NCBI GenBank assembly: GCA_005281725.1
Contig: SSBO01000007.1
Location: forward strand, 4,932,031 to 4,996,030
Length of the DNA stretch: 64,000 nt
Direction: 5' to 3'
DNA from: Wuchereria bancrofti
Lineage: Eukaryota; Nematoda; Chromadorea; Rhabditida; Onchocercidae
Shown: positions 49,753 through 63,600 of the stretch, one piece after another
Layout: the number at the start of each line of letters is the position of its first letter
Position numbering within the stretch: the first letter of the stretch is position 1
Notes under the pieces: model-generated
Databases searched by the model: none
Told to the model about the DNA's origin: nothing
The model's input: only the letters and a program-made list of their open reading frames with translations
Position numbers and translations under genes: made by a program

Positions 49753-52700
49753 ATGATTCATAAAGGAATGAATTCGACCGAGCTGAAAGGAACAAGTAAG
49801 AAGGTCGATGATTATGATTCAAGTGATGAAGAGGTTCGGTGTTATGGCTTTACTCTCCTTTTTTTAGTTTCCTTGCCAGTTCTTTGTCGTAAGATTATTA
49901 TCTTATAAGAAGTGATAAAAGAAAATAGTCGAAATAATTAGGACTCATTGCAGGATCTCAGAAATACGATAGGTAACATTCCGATTTCGTGGTATGATGA
50001 TTTCAGCCATGTTGGTTATGATAAAGACGGAAATCAGATCGAATCAGTTAAAAAAAAAGATGATATGGAAGAATTCCTGGATCGAATGGATGACCCTAAT
50101 TACTGGTTAATTATGTGTATTTTCTCTTTCTCATTTCAATGAAAGCAATAACTCCAATTAATAACTTTCTGGGCTTCCATAAAAAATGTCTAATTTTAAA
50201 CAAAAGAAAATGCGTTTAAAACTGCTTCCTCCACCCAATATTTTTGCGGAGTTTTTAATTTTGTTCTCCTTAACTAATATATAATGAGCTATGTGTTGCA
50301 GGAGAAGAGTTTACGACCGGCAAAGTGGTGGTTTTTTTACTTTAAATGATGAAGAAGTAAAGAAGTTAAATGCACTGGATGCTTCAAAATATCCATTAGT
50401 TGGTTATAATCCATATCAACCATTCTTGGACATTTTCTCATCACAAACAGAAGTTCATCCAATATCCAATCGTCCAGATTCCAAACGTTCATTTATTCCT
50501 TCACTGGATGAAAAGCGCCTTGTTGGTCAGTTATGTTTTTAGAAAATTGTAAGATTGCTTCAAATTTATTGTCATCTCAAGTTAAAATTAAAAACCAAAA
50601 TTTGTTCTGACTTGTCGTTTCATATATCCTTCATAAACATTTCTTCCTTTTCAGGAAAGATGGTACATGCCATCAAAATGGGTTGGGTGCGACCATCTCG
50701 ACCAAAGCAGATTGAAAAAAGAGTATGGTTCAAAGAGCTGTTCATCTAAGAATTTTTACGGGTGTCGTTACTGATCCGGAATATTTTTTCATCTTCCTGA
50801 ATTTGTTACAGGTTTATGATTTATGGGCTAATAATTCCTGCAGCGAAAAAACGAAAAGTGAATTAGCTAGGATACGAATGCATTTTCCCGCACCAAAAGT
50901 TTCTTTACCTGGACATGCTGAAAGTTACAATCCACCAGCAGAATATTTATGTGATGAGGAAGAGCTGAAGAAATGGGAGGTTAGTTCTTAGTAAAATCTG
51001 TATTTTGTTCACTCAACTTCACAACGTTTAATCTAATAAATAATTTTTAGGAAACTGATCCAGAAGATCGACGATTGGACTTTATCCCAAAAAAATATGA
51101 TTGTTTGAGGAAAGTCCCGGCATATGATCGGTTTTATAACGATCGTTATCAACGCTGTCTTGATTTATATTTGGCACCACGACAAAGGAAAATGAAGGTA
51201 TTTTAATATGTTTTAATAAATTGAAGTTAAGACTTCATTCTATATCTTTGGTTGCTAAACCCAGCTGCTTAGCATATTATAAAATAGGAATTATTATTTA
51301 TTATTATTACTTATTAGTTATATATATATATATATATATAATATATATATATATATTTATTTAATTGGTTTATTTGTTTGTTTGTCCAGTCATTTGTTTT
51401 AATTAATTAATTAGTTAATTTATTTTATTTATTTATTCATATATGTATGTAATCTTTTTCAGTTAAATGTTGATTACACGGAGTTGCTTCCTGAACTTCC
51501 TAACCTGACAGATATGCGTCCTTTTCCGACTACACATAGCTTCGTAGGTTTCACTTTTTTATTTCGTGAAATAAAGGATATTGGTACGGAATAGATTTTC
51601 AAATCTATTGAATTAATTCTATTTATTTTTTAAAGCTTATGCTTGGTCATTCCGGACAAGTGAGAAGCTTGTCATTTGAACCTGAATCTACAGAAATCTT
51701 TGCATCAGGTGGTGAGGATGGAACTCTTCGACTGTGGTCCATATGTGATGGGAGATGCCTTAAAGTACTGATTTTTATATTTTTTTATTTTTTAAATTAA
51801 CTTAGTCATCCTGACAGGAAGTAGTTCAAATTGTTTCTTACAAGTTTAACAATTTAAAAATGAATTCAAAACTACTGCGATAAATAAACTGATTTTTAGA
51901 TTTCAGTTATTCTAGTGTTCTGTAGAGTTCTTGCTGTCATTATTGCTTAAATTATTTCCATGGTGTCGACACACTTCGTGATAGCCCATCAAAATTTGCA
52001 ATAGAAAACGATGAAAATTGTTTCTATAAATCTTGAATAATAATAATCTGGTGTTTATCCCACTAAATTCAATTTTTCATTTTTTTATAATGAAAATGCA
52101 ATCATTATAGATGACAAGTTTGGATGGTTCGATAACAAGTGTGGCTTATTGCCCTCTTACTAAGTGGACACTTTTGGCTGTTACAATGGAATCGAATAAA
52201 ATGATTCTGACAAATTCCTACTGTGGAGATCGCCATCGTATTACAACTACTACAGAATATTTGTCCAAACTTCGATGCGAATCTTCAGAAAGTGATATTT
52301 TAAAATGGAAGTATGAAGGAAAGGGCACAATATCAATTAGTCTTGGATATGTGAGTTTTACTTTAAATTTCTCTCTAATTCTAAGTTTCTATATTTTTGT
52401 TTAGGATAAAGGATACTATTATAAAAAGTCTTCATATTCCTTCTACAAAATCCGGAATATTTTCATGTTGTTCAAGTTAGCATTAAGGGCTACAACAGGT
52501 ATTATAATTACATTTATATTACAGTTTGCAATTACATTAAGGCTGTATTGCATTTTGTTTCTCTAGATTGCACGTCAAGTAGTATGGCATCACAAAGGTG
52601 ATTATTTTGCGACGTTTGCCAATTCAAAGTCACCGAAACTTATATATATACATCAGCTTTCGAAATGTAAGTCTCAGGTGAGCAATGGTTTTGCAATGAG

Positions 52701-53923
52701 TAAGATAAAAATTAATCGTCTGAAGTTTTAGAATTCCTGAGTTTCACCTCAATAATTTTTCGAAGTAGCCTTATTGATTTCAGAGACCTTTTTCTCGCTT
52801 GAAAGGCCTTATGACAGTTTTATCATTTCATCCATCTGAACCGTTTCTGTTTGTTGGGACGCAGAGATATATACGAATTTATGATTTGGCAAAGTGTCAG
52901 TTGAAAAAGAAAATTACAACTGGTTCGCAATGGATGAGCTGCATGCACGTTGACTTTCGAGGAGACAATGTGTTTGTTGGTGGTCATGATAGAGTTTTTT
53001 CATGGATCGACTTGCAACTTTCTAATAAACCATGGAGAAGCGTCAAACATCATACGGCTGCTATTCGAGGAGTCACACAGCATGCAAGGTTTGTCCTTGG
53101 CTGCTCTAAGTTTTTCTTTTTAGTAGTAGCAAATGTGTGTATTGAGACATAACTGTCTCAATAGGATTTTATATTCCTATTAATTTATAGATTCATAGAC
53201 TAAAATACTCAAAATATTCCGCTATTTAATACTTCTAATGCGTCTTGAATGTACTTATTATCTATTAAAATATTTCAGTACTTCAAACTACTTTATCTTA
53301 TTAACCTGGTGGTCTACTGAAGTGAGGAGGATCTTCGTGAAATCAGTGTTTTATATCTGGGAATATGAAGGGCTTGAAATTTTGTTTCCCTTGCCATGAA
53401 GAAGGAATGATGCAATATCATTAAACAAATTATTATTATTCATAAAACTAAAGATTTCATAAAAAAAAAAAAAAAATTATTAAAGCATATAAAAACTCTC
53501 CTCTCATCATTTTCTTTATGCAAAACATTTTGAATTTGTCAGGTTTTGCTAAAGCCCACATTTAGTGGTTTTTTTAGAATTATTTGTTGCATTAGAAGAA
53601 AGTAAAAATTTCTTTAGTTACATGAGTAATAATTTTATAATTCTGACATTCTGGAAACAATTTTTTTGATAGCTTTTCGGGAAATTGCTTGATTTTTCAG
53701 ATATCCGTTAATAGCAACTGTATCGGATGATTCAACTGCAGTTGTGTATTATGCTCGAATCAACAGTGATTCACTCAAGGAAAATGAATTCGTACCAGTA
53801 AGAAGACTGCACACCCAAACAGCTCAGAGAAATGGTCTTTCAATTCTAGCTGCAATATTTCATCCTTCGCAACCGTGGTTGATAACTGCACATGTTGATG
53901 GCTCGATTGCTTTATTCACTTAA
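49753..53923 (+). CDS. BOP1: BOP1/Erb1, ribosome biogenesis WD40 protein
   Basis: Twelve exons in phase: 49753-49833, 49954-50105, 50302-50525, 50655-50722, 50812-50979, 51051-51197, 51463-51543, 51636-51764, 52111-52350, 52567-52677, 52784-53088, 53701-53923, giving 642 residues. BOP1 acts with Pes1 and WDR12 in the nucleolus on 27S/32S pre-rRNA and 60S assembly. The BOP1NT domain shows [66 protein letters not shown] and [17 protein letters not shown] repeats follow: [51 protein letters not shown] and [10 protein letters not shown] at the end. The N-terminal acidic tail is short (about 30 residues before the domain) compared with human BOP1. The apparent reading at 52405-52500 is intronic; joining 52350 to 52567 preserves phase and homology. 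Confidence 0.96.
51318..51357. repeat. AT dinucleotide microsatellite
   Basis: About 40 bp of alternating TA, with one phase shift in the middle, inside the BOP1 intron at 51198-51462. It probably varies in length between individuals. Confidence 0.9.
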
Positions 53924-54639
53924 ACTAATTGAACGGTACACTTTTGGAAGTCTAATTTGCCTACCATTAGTTGTCAAATGCTGCTTCAGTGACACTTTTT
54001 AATAATGTATCACAGACATTTATTTGACGTGTCATTTTACCGATTAATATGCATGTAGCTGCCGTGAAAGCTTGTTCGTTGAGAGGTCATTTTTTTTTTT
54101 AACTAAAGTTCCATTAACTTCGTAGTTGTGTGTTTAAAGGTAAAGTTTTAAAAGGAAAATTATTAAAATAACGTGCAACATCGAAGATTGTTAGAAGTTT
54201 TTTTTTTTTAACTTTTTATGTTTTATGTGTCACAAACTCTCAAGTATCAACGTTTCGACGTTTAATATTTCGTCGTAAAAGAAATATAAATTTCATTATG
54301 AACAACACTGGAACTAAAAAATAATGTTTCAACAGAAACAACTAATCGGCAAAAAAACTATTAACAAAATATTTCTATATTTGGTCAAATCCGACTGAAG
54401 AATTTTGAAGTGCATTGATTGAGGCATCCGTGTATTTAAATTAAATGAATTTTTCATTCAAGTGGAATTCTGTGGCCATGAGTTTGTACTATGTCACTTT
54501 CTCACGAATGTTATCTACATAAGAAAGATTTCGTCATGATTTAATGTGACTTGGGGTTCATAGCTCTATTCAATTATTGTGAAGTTAAAGCTTCATATTA
54601 ATTGATTTGAGGAGTAGCGAAGTGGGTGGTACTTAGCTT
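53924..54639. other. Convergent 3' flanks of BOP1 and the NOAH-like gene
   Basis: About 715 bp of AT-rich DNA with T runs near 54090 and 54200. No supported open frame. A minus-strand AATAAA lies near 54017-54022, far from the NOAH-like stop. Confidence 0.4.
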
Positions 54640-57600
54640 TTAGTATTTTTTTTTGTAATTTCCTGTTAACCTTTGAAATACATAATGAGCAACAACAACA
54701 GCTTGTACAGCTGTGATAATAAAAAGAAGACCAAATATACCAAATAACGATATTTTAGCCATGCATAGCTGTCCTGGTGAGGTGGTTATCGTCATCTCCG
54801 GTTCCTGGAAATTTTTTTCAATCGATAATTTTCAAATATGTTATATAGTTTCGTTGGGAAATTAAAAAATAAATCAGACTTCTTGCACAAGGTCGAAAAT
54901 TTGTGATCTTGCAAGGGCTGCTGGTTCGGCAACTTGTTGAAGAGGGTCTATCACGACCACGGATGTTGTGGCTTGAGCCCGTTTCGGAATTCTATACCTT
55001 TCCGTTTCGTCTGAAAGATTAATCAAGGATAGAAAGTTTAAGTGTGGGAATTATTATAAAGTACGATTTTTACGTGACAAAGAAGTAGATTTGCAAAGCA
55101 TTTGATGCAGTACTAAATTGCAAAACGTGGTAATACGTGACATTTCGTATATGGGACAACAGGTGAGCACGTGTGTCATAACTGCATTATGTGCTCGCAT
55201 TCAACCATTAACCGTGTAGTTCTCGAAAATATCGAGAAGCTAGAATTAACTTTCCCAGTAACATCGATTTCTTTGACGCCTTTACTTACAGTCAGCAACT
55301 GAATTGGCTGTACTGCGCTTCTTTCGTCCCCATGATTGTTTTTGCTCTTTGCCTAGTTGACACATCACCTAAAAGAACAATTCCAATTGACTTTTAATTT
55401 TACATTTTTTCAAAAAACAATTCATGAACCATAAAAAATAATCCAGTATAAAAACTTACACCCAGTTTATTTATTCTAACTGGAATTTACAACCTTATAT
55501 CCGTAACATTACCTCTTTACAACTTTTTATGCAGATATCCAAATGACATGTTATTCTGACTACACTGGAAGAATCAAATCGAAATGCTTGCAAGTGTGCT
55601 ATTTTTACTGAAGAGGACATCACTTCTATTGGATCGGGCATTATTTTCTGTGATACAGCTGGCGTTGGGCAACTGAAATGTATTCTTTTAGACAAAAGCA
55701 GTAATGAGTGATATAAGGAAATAACAACGTTAAACTGGATATTCAAATAACCAACTTCAATTAATGAATTTCAAACAAAAAGAAAGAATTAGCCATCATT
55801 ATAGTGCATACGCAACATAGACTGATTTACCATTTCTTTGCTAATTACATATCACTAAAAATTTAAACATTTTTTTTATGAATGAAGGAGTCACCCATTT
55901 GCAATGAGCTGTAGATTTTCTTCCGCATTCAGAGTAGCAGTTCCGGGCTCAGCGAAACAATCTCGAACGAAGAAGTCAAGTTCCTCATCCATAGTCATTA
56001 TTTCCCATCGTAGCTGCAGAATGTCACCTAGTTTTGCCTGAAAAGACCGACAGATTTATGATGTTTTCTTAGATGTTTCTAATAAAGTTGATTTTATCGA
56101 GTATGAGTTTTCTTAGTTATAAAGTAAATTTATAAACGAGCACTTGTAGGACAGGTTGGTACTCTCCTTGTCCACTCAACATCTGCATAAGAACCGGGTT
56201 ACCAAGTTCGATTTTTCCTCGAGGTTGAATAAGAGATGCTTCGGGACCACTGAAATTTTTTCATCATTAAGGCGTTATCTTAAAACACTATGAATTTATT
56301 TATTTTCCACATACGATGACCCTTTCCGCTTTCTGAAGTAACAGTAAATTATAAGCCATGGAGATTACTTACTCAATTGTAAGATTGGCACCAGCAGTAA
56401 CTTTTCCACCGAGCATTGAACTGTAATCACAGCTCACTTCAAAAATCTGATCCATTGAAGTTACCAGTCCAGGTATACCCAAGTTATTTGTTTGGACAAC
56501 CACCGTTGATTTATAAGTACCATTGTTCTGAAAGCATTATCATTAGCAACGAAAACATTTCGACAATCCCTTCCAATCGTATGAATATCAACCAAATTTG
56601 AAGAGACATGGTAGATCTTACAAAAGAATTTATGACCTAACGCACCATATCCTGAATTCCGCAATCTCTATGTAGTTCTAAAGCTTGTCGTCTTATGCGC
56701 AGTTCATCGGCGGGTTTATCCAGTTTGTTGCCACCGGATATTGCTAGTTGCATATTTGCTTCGTTTACGTCAACCTTTTCGTCAGCTACCATTTTTGAAC
56801 CAAAATTCGGTGGTAAACCAATTACTAATGTTGCACTTTCACTATCCGTAACCTCTACCCGACAGGTTTCATACCTATTTTTAACAAATATCACTCCCGA
56901 AAATGCTTCTGTGTTTCTCACCTGCAATTTTACGGTTTCAGTATATTCAATGCACTACAGCTTAGGTAATCAATAAGCTGCATGACAAGCTAGTACTACT
57001 GCGCCAAATATACTACCAGTTTAATTAAGGATTACCTGCACTTTGATGCCTTCATAATTGCAAATTGTTTGCACTGCATCTGAAGCAATTTGCACTACTG
57101 GTCCTGGAAGCCTTCCGGATGAAGAAATGCTGAATGTAGCTGACGATCCTGCTTCACCACTTACTTTTCCGGAAGCTGAAGACGACTTCGTTATTGTTTC
57201 TGGAGCTCGTCGCTGTGCTTCCTGTTCGCGTAGGAAAGGCTTTGTCTAAAAGAGCTTTATCAGTCATTTTCAAGCCAATTAATTAGTACAACCGATTAGC
57301 TGAAAATACTTGGACACTCTCAATTAGAAATAATGAAGAATAAAGAATCCGTAATTTCAAAAGCTTACTTTTGCTGAGATAATGTGTGATTTAGCTTCCT
57401 GTTTCTGAGCAGCTGCAGAATGTGAAACATTCGGAAGGAGATATTTGGGGACATTAGCTGCGGCGCTATATTCTGATTCCACTTCTTCCACCAGACAAAG
57501 ATTTTTGTAAAAGTCTGTGAAATCACTAGGTTTTCCATTTCCTTCAACCTTATCAAATAATTCACAACGACCATTCCTTCTGTTGTAATTAACACCTTCG

Positions 57601-60600
57601 CAACTAAAACAAATCAAATCCTTCAATCATTCATTGATGACAATTATTCCCAAAATCAAATTTCAGGATAGAAACCAGATTTCAACCGCATCATTGTATC
57701 TTGCCAGCTGTATACTGCATGTAGTGAATACTATATGCCGGAATGCAACTATATGCACTGCGTGTAAATAACTAAATAACCTTGCAACAATTAAATGTAG
57801 CAAGGTTGTGGTCTGCATTTGATTTTAAAATGAGGCTCTTTTGAAATGAATGATTCATGAAAGAGATCGGAAGGAATATGAACAACTGAAGTAAATGGAA
57901 TTAACAAATATAAAATGAACCGCTCGGTATATGCGCAAAGATTAAGACAATTTGTGAGGGCAGTTGTTTCGTAGAATTGCGATGGCACTGCATCATATAT
58001 ACTATACAAATATCTCGAAAATCGTGTTACGTTGCTTTTTTGGGCGCAAACTTTTGTCTCTGGAAAACAGGTCGCAATGTCTTGGTCTTATCATTATTCT
58101 TAGGTACTGATTATTTTTAAATTTATAACAACAGTTTAACAAATGTTAGCCTTCGGAGATTATTTACGTTGAATACTTTTTGTGACTTTTTTGTTTTTTA
58201 GAAAATTTCTTGAAAGTCAAAATTTTAATTTTTTTTAGTCAAAAATTCCTAAACATCAAAATTTATGAATTGTCCAAATAATTTATTTCTTGGAAATTAA
58301 GTATTGGGATGACTAAAATGTAACGAAAACATATTTCTCTTCTTTAGGAAGCTAATTCTGATGCAGCAATTTATGTTAAGCAATTCAGCAAATTGTAAAG
58401 GAGTGCGGCTACTGTTGTTGTGATCATCTATCTATCTCTCTTCTCCCTCTAATATTATGCTTTTCAGTGATGAATGTGAGTGAGAGCCTCTCGGCAAATG
58501 TACAGGTGCAAATAGACGAAGAGAATTTCCAGAATGCTTCTTACGCTCTAGGCAATGAAGGTCGTAGAGATCAATGCCCGAGTGGACTGCTGGTCGCAAG
58601 GTTGTCTTCCCATCAACATACAACAGATCACAGTCAGATGTCTGCTTATCAAAATTGAATGCGCGACACTTCTCGGGAGCCATTTCGTAACATCTGAAGT
58701 CAACAACAACAACGACCGTATTTTCATTGGAACTACTACTGCACTGCTATACTCTTCTTTTCTCGATATGCAACGATATCATTACAATTTCAACTACATT
58801 TATTATGAATGCAGCACCTGCACAATTCAATATTTATTTAATAATCATTAGTTCCTAAAAACAAACTTTGTCATACAATCAGCAACCGAATTTCCGGCTG
58901 ACTGCAAAATATGGATCGATCCCTCGCCTTCAGGGAGTGCTGCATTGACCGTACGTACAGTGTGTAATGTTGTGCCATTTGGACATGTTTCAGGGCGCAA
59001 ATGACAAGTGATATCAAAATAATCGACCTGCAGTGAAGAATTTAATCAGTTTTCAATGAACTCAAAGATTTGAACTGTTTCTCTTTTCTACTTATGAAAT
59101 AAAAACAAAACTGATGGAAGAGAAATATAAATAATAAATTTAACCAAAGGCTATAGTAAGTTTTCTAATTTTTAGAAAATAAGCAAGAAATATGTAGAAG
59201 GATCAGGTATAAATATTAGGTATTGAGGTAAATAATGTCGAATTAATTTTACAATCCGAACTTGGAATTCTTCTCCCTCCGGTATAAACAATTCCGATTT
59301 ATTTTCTCGTGTTTCAGCGTTTAAAATACATTCCTGTTCGTTATAATAATACATCACAGATTTGCATTCGAAATTCTCTCCAGTTTCCGGTGGAGGACTG
59401 AAAACGAAAAATTTTGTCGCTTTCTTATCAAATTATTTCAAAAAATCTTCATAGTCATTTAAATTAGAAATTTTTTTTTTGTAATGGAATTAAAATTATT
59501 CCGAAAAATGGACTGCAATAGCGATATCATTTTCATTTCTTGTTTCACATTCATGCACATACATACTTTGAAATATCGCAGGAATTGTTCGGTTAAAGGT
59601 CAACCTATAGTGGGCACACATGGAGCTCCATTGATGATAAAAGTATTGATATTAGTACTAACAGATCACTAACTTACTTTGTGCACTGATCGAGGCACAT
59701 CGTTACCGAAGGTACATTTTCCATAACAAATGCAGCAAAACCAACAAGTATCATCTGAGGTATGCGCTCAAACGATGGTACATTGCGACATGTTCGTGGT
59801 GCTGCAATTTATTAAAATATGTTTTGAAAAAAAAATAAGGTTTTTGAAAAAGAAAGTATTTCAAGCTTATTTTGATATATCAACTGACTAGCTGAATAAC
59901 AATTTGACATTTCCATTTGGATATAAAATCAAACACTACTTCTATCTATGTTATAAATGATAGAAGTAAGCGTTAAATAATTTCACTATCTTGAAAACAT
60001 ACATGCGAAACATTTCTTCTCATAATATGTGAAACCATCAGCTTTCACTAGATTGCCTCGGCCAAGTGGTTTAGAACGTTCATCAGAAAGTATGCAGACG
60101 TTAGTTTCCGGATTATGCATGAATGATTTACAGTTGAAATCGTTTGCCTGAACAATTATCACCTTCAGTCTGAACATGTTTGCTTACACTTACACTTCGA
60201 AAAAGGAAGAACTCTCGTATTCTCGAAACTACCAAATGAATTATTTCAGTACGCTTGTATTTCTACTAAGATATTGGTGATCAGCAAATATCGATGAATA
60301 ATTCACCAAAATGAATTGTTTAAAAACTTTAGCTGCATTGATCACTTCAGTTGGGTTAGATAGTGTACAGGTAGGAAAATCTTTAAAATTTTCGAATTTA
60401 AATTTAGCTCTCAAACTTCGATCATTATTTTATCTTGTTATTGCTCAACTAGTTTACCGTTGTAGATAGTCGCTGAGTGCATAACGACTCGCATGATTCA
60501 CGATCAGCGATCAGTTGTCTGTCCAACTCGTTAGCTAGCTGACGATTTGCGACGGCAATGTATTGTGTGATGTATGGAGCATAACACTGCGCTGAAATCT

Positions 60601-63600
60601 GTGCCAATTTATCATTGCAATTGTTAATAGCTGTTATCTCAAAGAAATAATCTTTCGGTCATTGGTTCTCTTCAACGAGTCACTGATGAAAATATTTTTA
60701 TAATTAGTTCACTGTTCATAAATTATCCTTTTAAGACTAAAGAGGATGCGGGTAAGAAATTTCCATTGAAAAGTAATAAGCATTTGAGTGCTAAGTTTTA
60801 ACAGAAAGCATTCACTTAAAATGTTAATGATTAGATATAAAGTAATATACATCCGGCACAGTTGTTATCCAGATAAATGACGTTATCATCCAATTCATCC
60901 ACAAACAAATCAGGTCGGTCCAGACGATCTTCGGTGTTTAGGATGCATTCTGAATCAACTGGATAGTACATTACCGACTCACATTCAAAACCGAAAGAAT
61001 CAAATGCATTCAAGCAAGCCGATAAACATAACGATAATGAATCAGCTGACACAACCTATAAGAGATAACGTGACAAAACAGAAGAATGGAAATATATGCA
61101 AAAATTTGTATTAATCCATAAAATTTAGTTACTAAATAGCAATTCCAAGCAAATGCATATTTTCCACCAATTATACAAAATATTATTCAAAACGACAAGT
61201 ACTTGAGAATTTGGAAGTTAAACATTTTAAAACATCCTCTAGGCTCGTTAATATTATAATTCGCTGTAATAAGAAACAAAGAATTCTACACCTCTCTAAG
61301 ATTATCATCATCTGCTAAGCTTCTTAGTGCCTAATCTCAAAAGACTTTTAACACAAAACCAACCTCGCGAGCAAACCCAACCAAAATTTTTTGTTTGTGT
61401 ACATCGAATTGAAATGGCGATGAGCAGATCCGCGCACTCTACCAATTAAATTCATTAAATCATGATAAGATAAAATAAGAAGTAGAAATTTCATCCATGT
61501 AAAATGAATTTGCATTTTTTTTATCTTTAAGTGTTACCTTTTCCTCTTTTCACCATTCATTTTTTCCATAAAAAACTAGAAGAAAAATACAAATGCCACA
61601 GCGCAACTTCACTTATCTGTGATATATCACTCAATCATAATAACCTTATTAATGCAAATATGGCGTGTTTCTCTGATAGATTCAACTGCACCTAATCGTA
61701 ACCTGATAAGTTATTTATGAAAATTGTCACTAAATTTACGAAACATTAAATTACTTTAGCGCAATTTTTACTCAGCAATACATAATCATTTGAATATTCT
61801 GCCGGTTCTCCAATGCTTGACAACATTCTGCATTCTTTATCTTCATAGGTTATCGCCAAACATTCCTGAAATCTGCTTAATATCATCTTCCATGCAACAG
61901 TTTAAATAACAAAAAAAGTTTTTTGAAAATTAAACTAACATCGTTAGCGGAACAAAGATCAGTGCAGTCGACCAGATGTGCAGTCGAAGCCCGCTTCAGA
62001 ACTTTGCCTGCTGTAGCATTGTGTTGGAGTAAAAAGACAGGTGATTCACCATTGCTACATGCTGCATATGATGCTGTAATTTATTTTTAAAAAAAAATTT
62101 TATTTTTAAATTTTTAGAAAATTTGTTCTTTCAAAATTGTTTTGCAAAGTTATCAAGTAATGTTAATAGACTAGAAAAATTAAACCGAACGGAAGATGAT
62201 AAAGCCATGAAGTAGAGGTCATTATGCATTCCAGAATTATGTGCTACGATCAAAATTAGGAAACTATACAAATGGAAGTATTCTTTACTTTTTCAATCCT
62301 TACTTTTCGAGAATAGTTGAGAAATTTATTATAATTTTGAATAATTCATTCACTTCGATGGGTTGAAATTAACGGCTTTCTTTCACTTCCTTTTGTTAGA
62401 AAAAATTTTATGGGAAAGATGTATGAAAAAACTTTTTTGTGCTTTGCAAGCCTTTTCATCCCTTCAAATTTCAAACAACATTATTCAAGAATAATGAGCG
62501 TTGTGGTGGCGCTAAATAAGATCTATTGTTTGTATTAGACTTTTCCGATCAAGATTAGCAAAGAATTTTCACATTAAAAAAATAACCCAATTTTTACAAG
62601 TGTAAGAAACGGCTTATTCACTGCTCATTTTCTCGACGCAATCAATCTAAGAAAGGCCATATCAGTGCCGTCAATACGGGTCAAATTTCAAAAATAAGAC
62701 AATTCACTCCACTTTTTCTGTAGAAACTGTGTCATCAGAATTCCAGAAATGCTTTAATGCAAAATGATGAAACATTGCTGTCTTCATAAAGCGACATATT
62801 TATAAGAGATTGAATATGATAATTCTAATTTGACTCAAACATCAATAGAAGTGACACTAAACTCGTGAACATCTTTTTTTCTTGGTTCAATTCAACGATA
62901 TTGAAAAATAATTAAAAATCACTTCATATGACGACATTACGATACTATCATAAATATCGTAATTTGTCAAAAACAGTTTGGAATTTCATATGAAGAAGAA
63001 AATCAAAGAAATGTTTTCACCTCAATTTTAAGCAGAAATATTTACTTGTCCCCACTTTCGTTTTTATGCAGAAGTTGTTATTTTTATGGGTAAGGTCACC
63101 AATATGAACAAAAATTCTCACATCAATTTTAAAAAAATGAATTTGCTATTGGAATTGATAGTTTACGATAACATCAAAATTAGACGAGCCAAATCACTTT
63201 TGATATGTGATCAGTAAAGAAAAAAAATCTCAAAAATCTTAATTTTTTTTGTGTTTCGTGAAATGACTTAAACTTAAAAAAATATTTTTCAAGAAATTTG
63301 AAAGAAATAGTTGAGATAGCTTCAAAGAGCTCATTTTGGAATTTATTATAAATGATTTTTGACATAGGTAAAAAGATATAGAGCACTTAATTCGTATTTC
63401 AGATTCAGAAAAGAAATTTGAAATTAAATTTCTCAACAATTGATTTCAAATGATCGCGTAGCCAGGTATTTATATGTGTTAGATAATGCGTGAATGTAGA
63501 AAGTTAGCAAGTCCGATGGAAAAGATTACTACATTGACTTTTCAACCATATTCGGAATTCAGAACGATGGGGAAAAAAAATCAAAATAGGAATCAGAACA

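Noticed and set aside
52405..52500. Extra BOP1 exon (frame starting DKGYYYKK)
   Set aside because: No donor returns it to the phase needed at 52567. Direct joining of 52350 to 52567 keeps phase and matches the family.
56695..57249. Plus-strand frames opposite the NOAH-like ZP domain
   Set aside because: They are antisense shadows of well-supported ZP exons.
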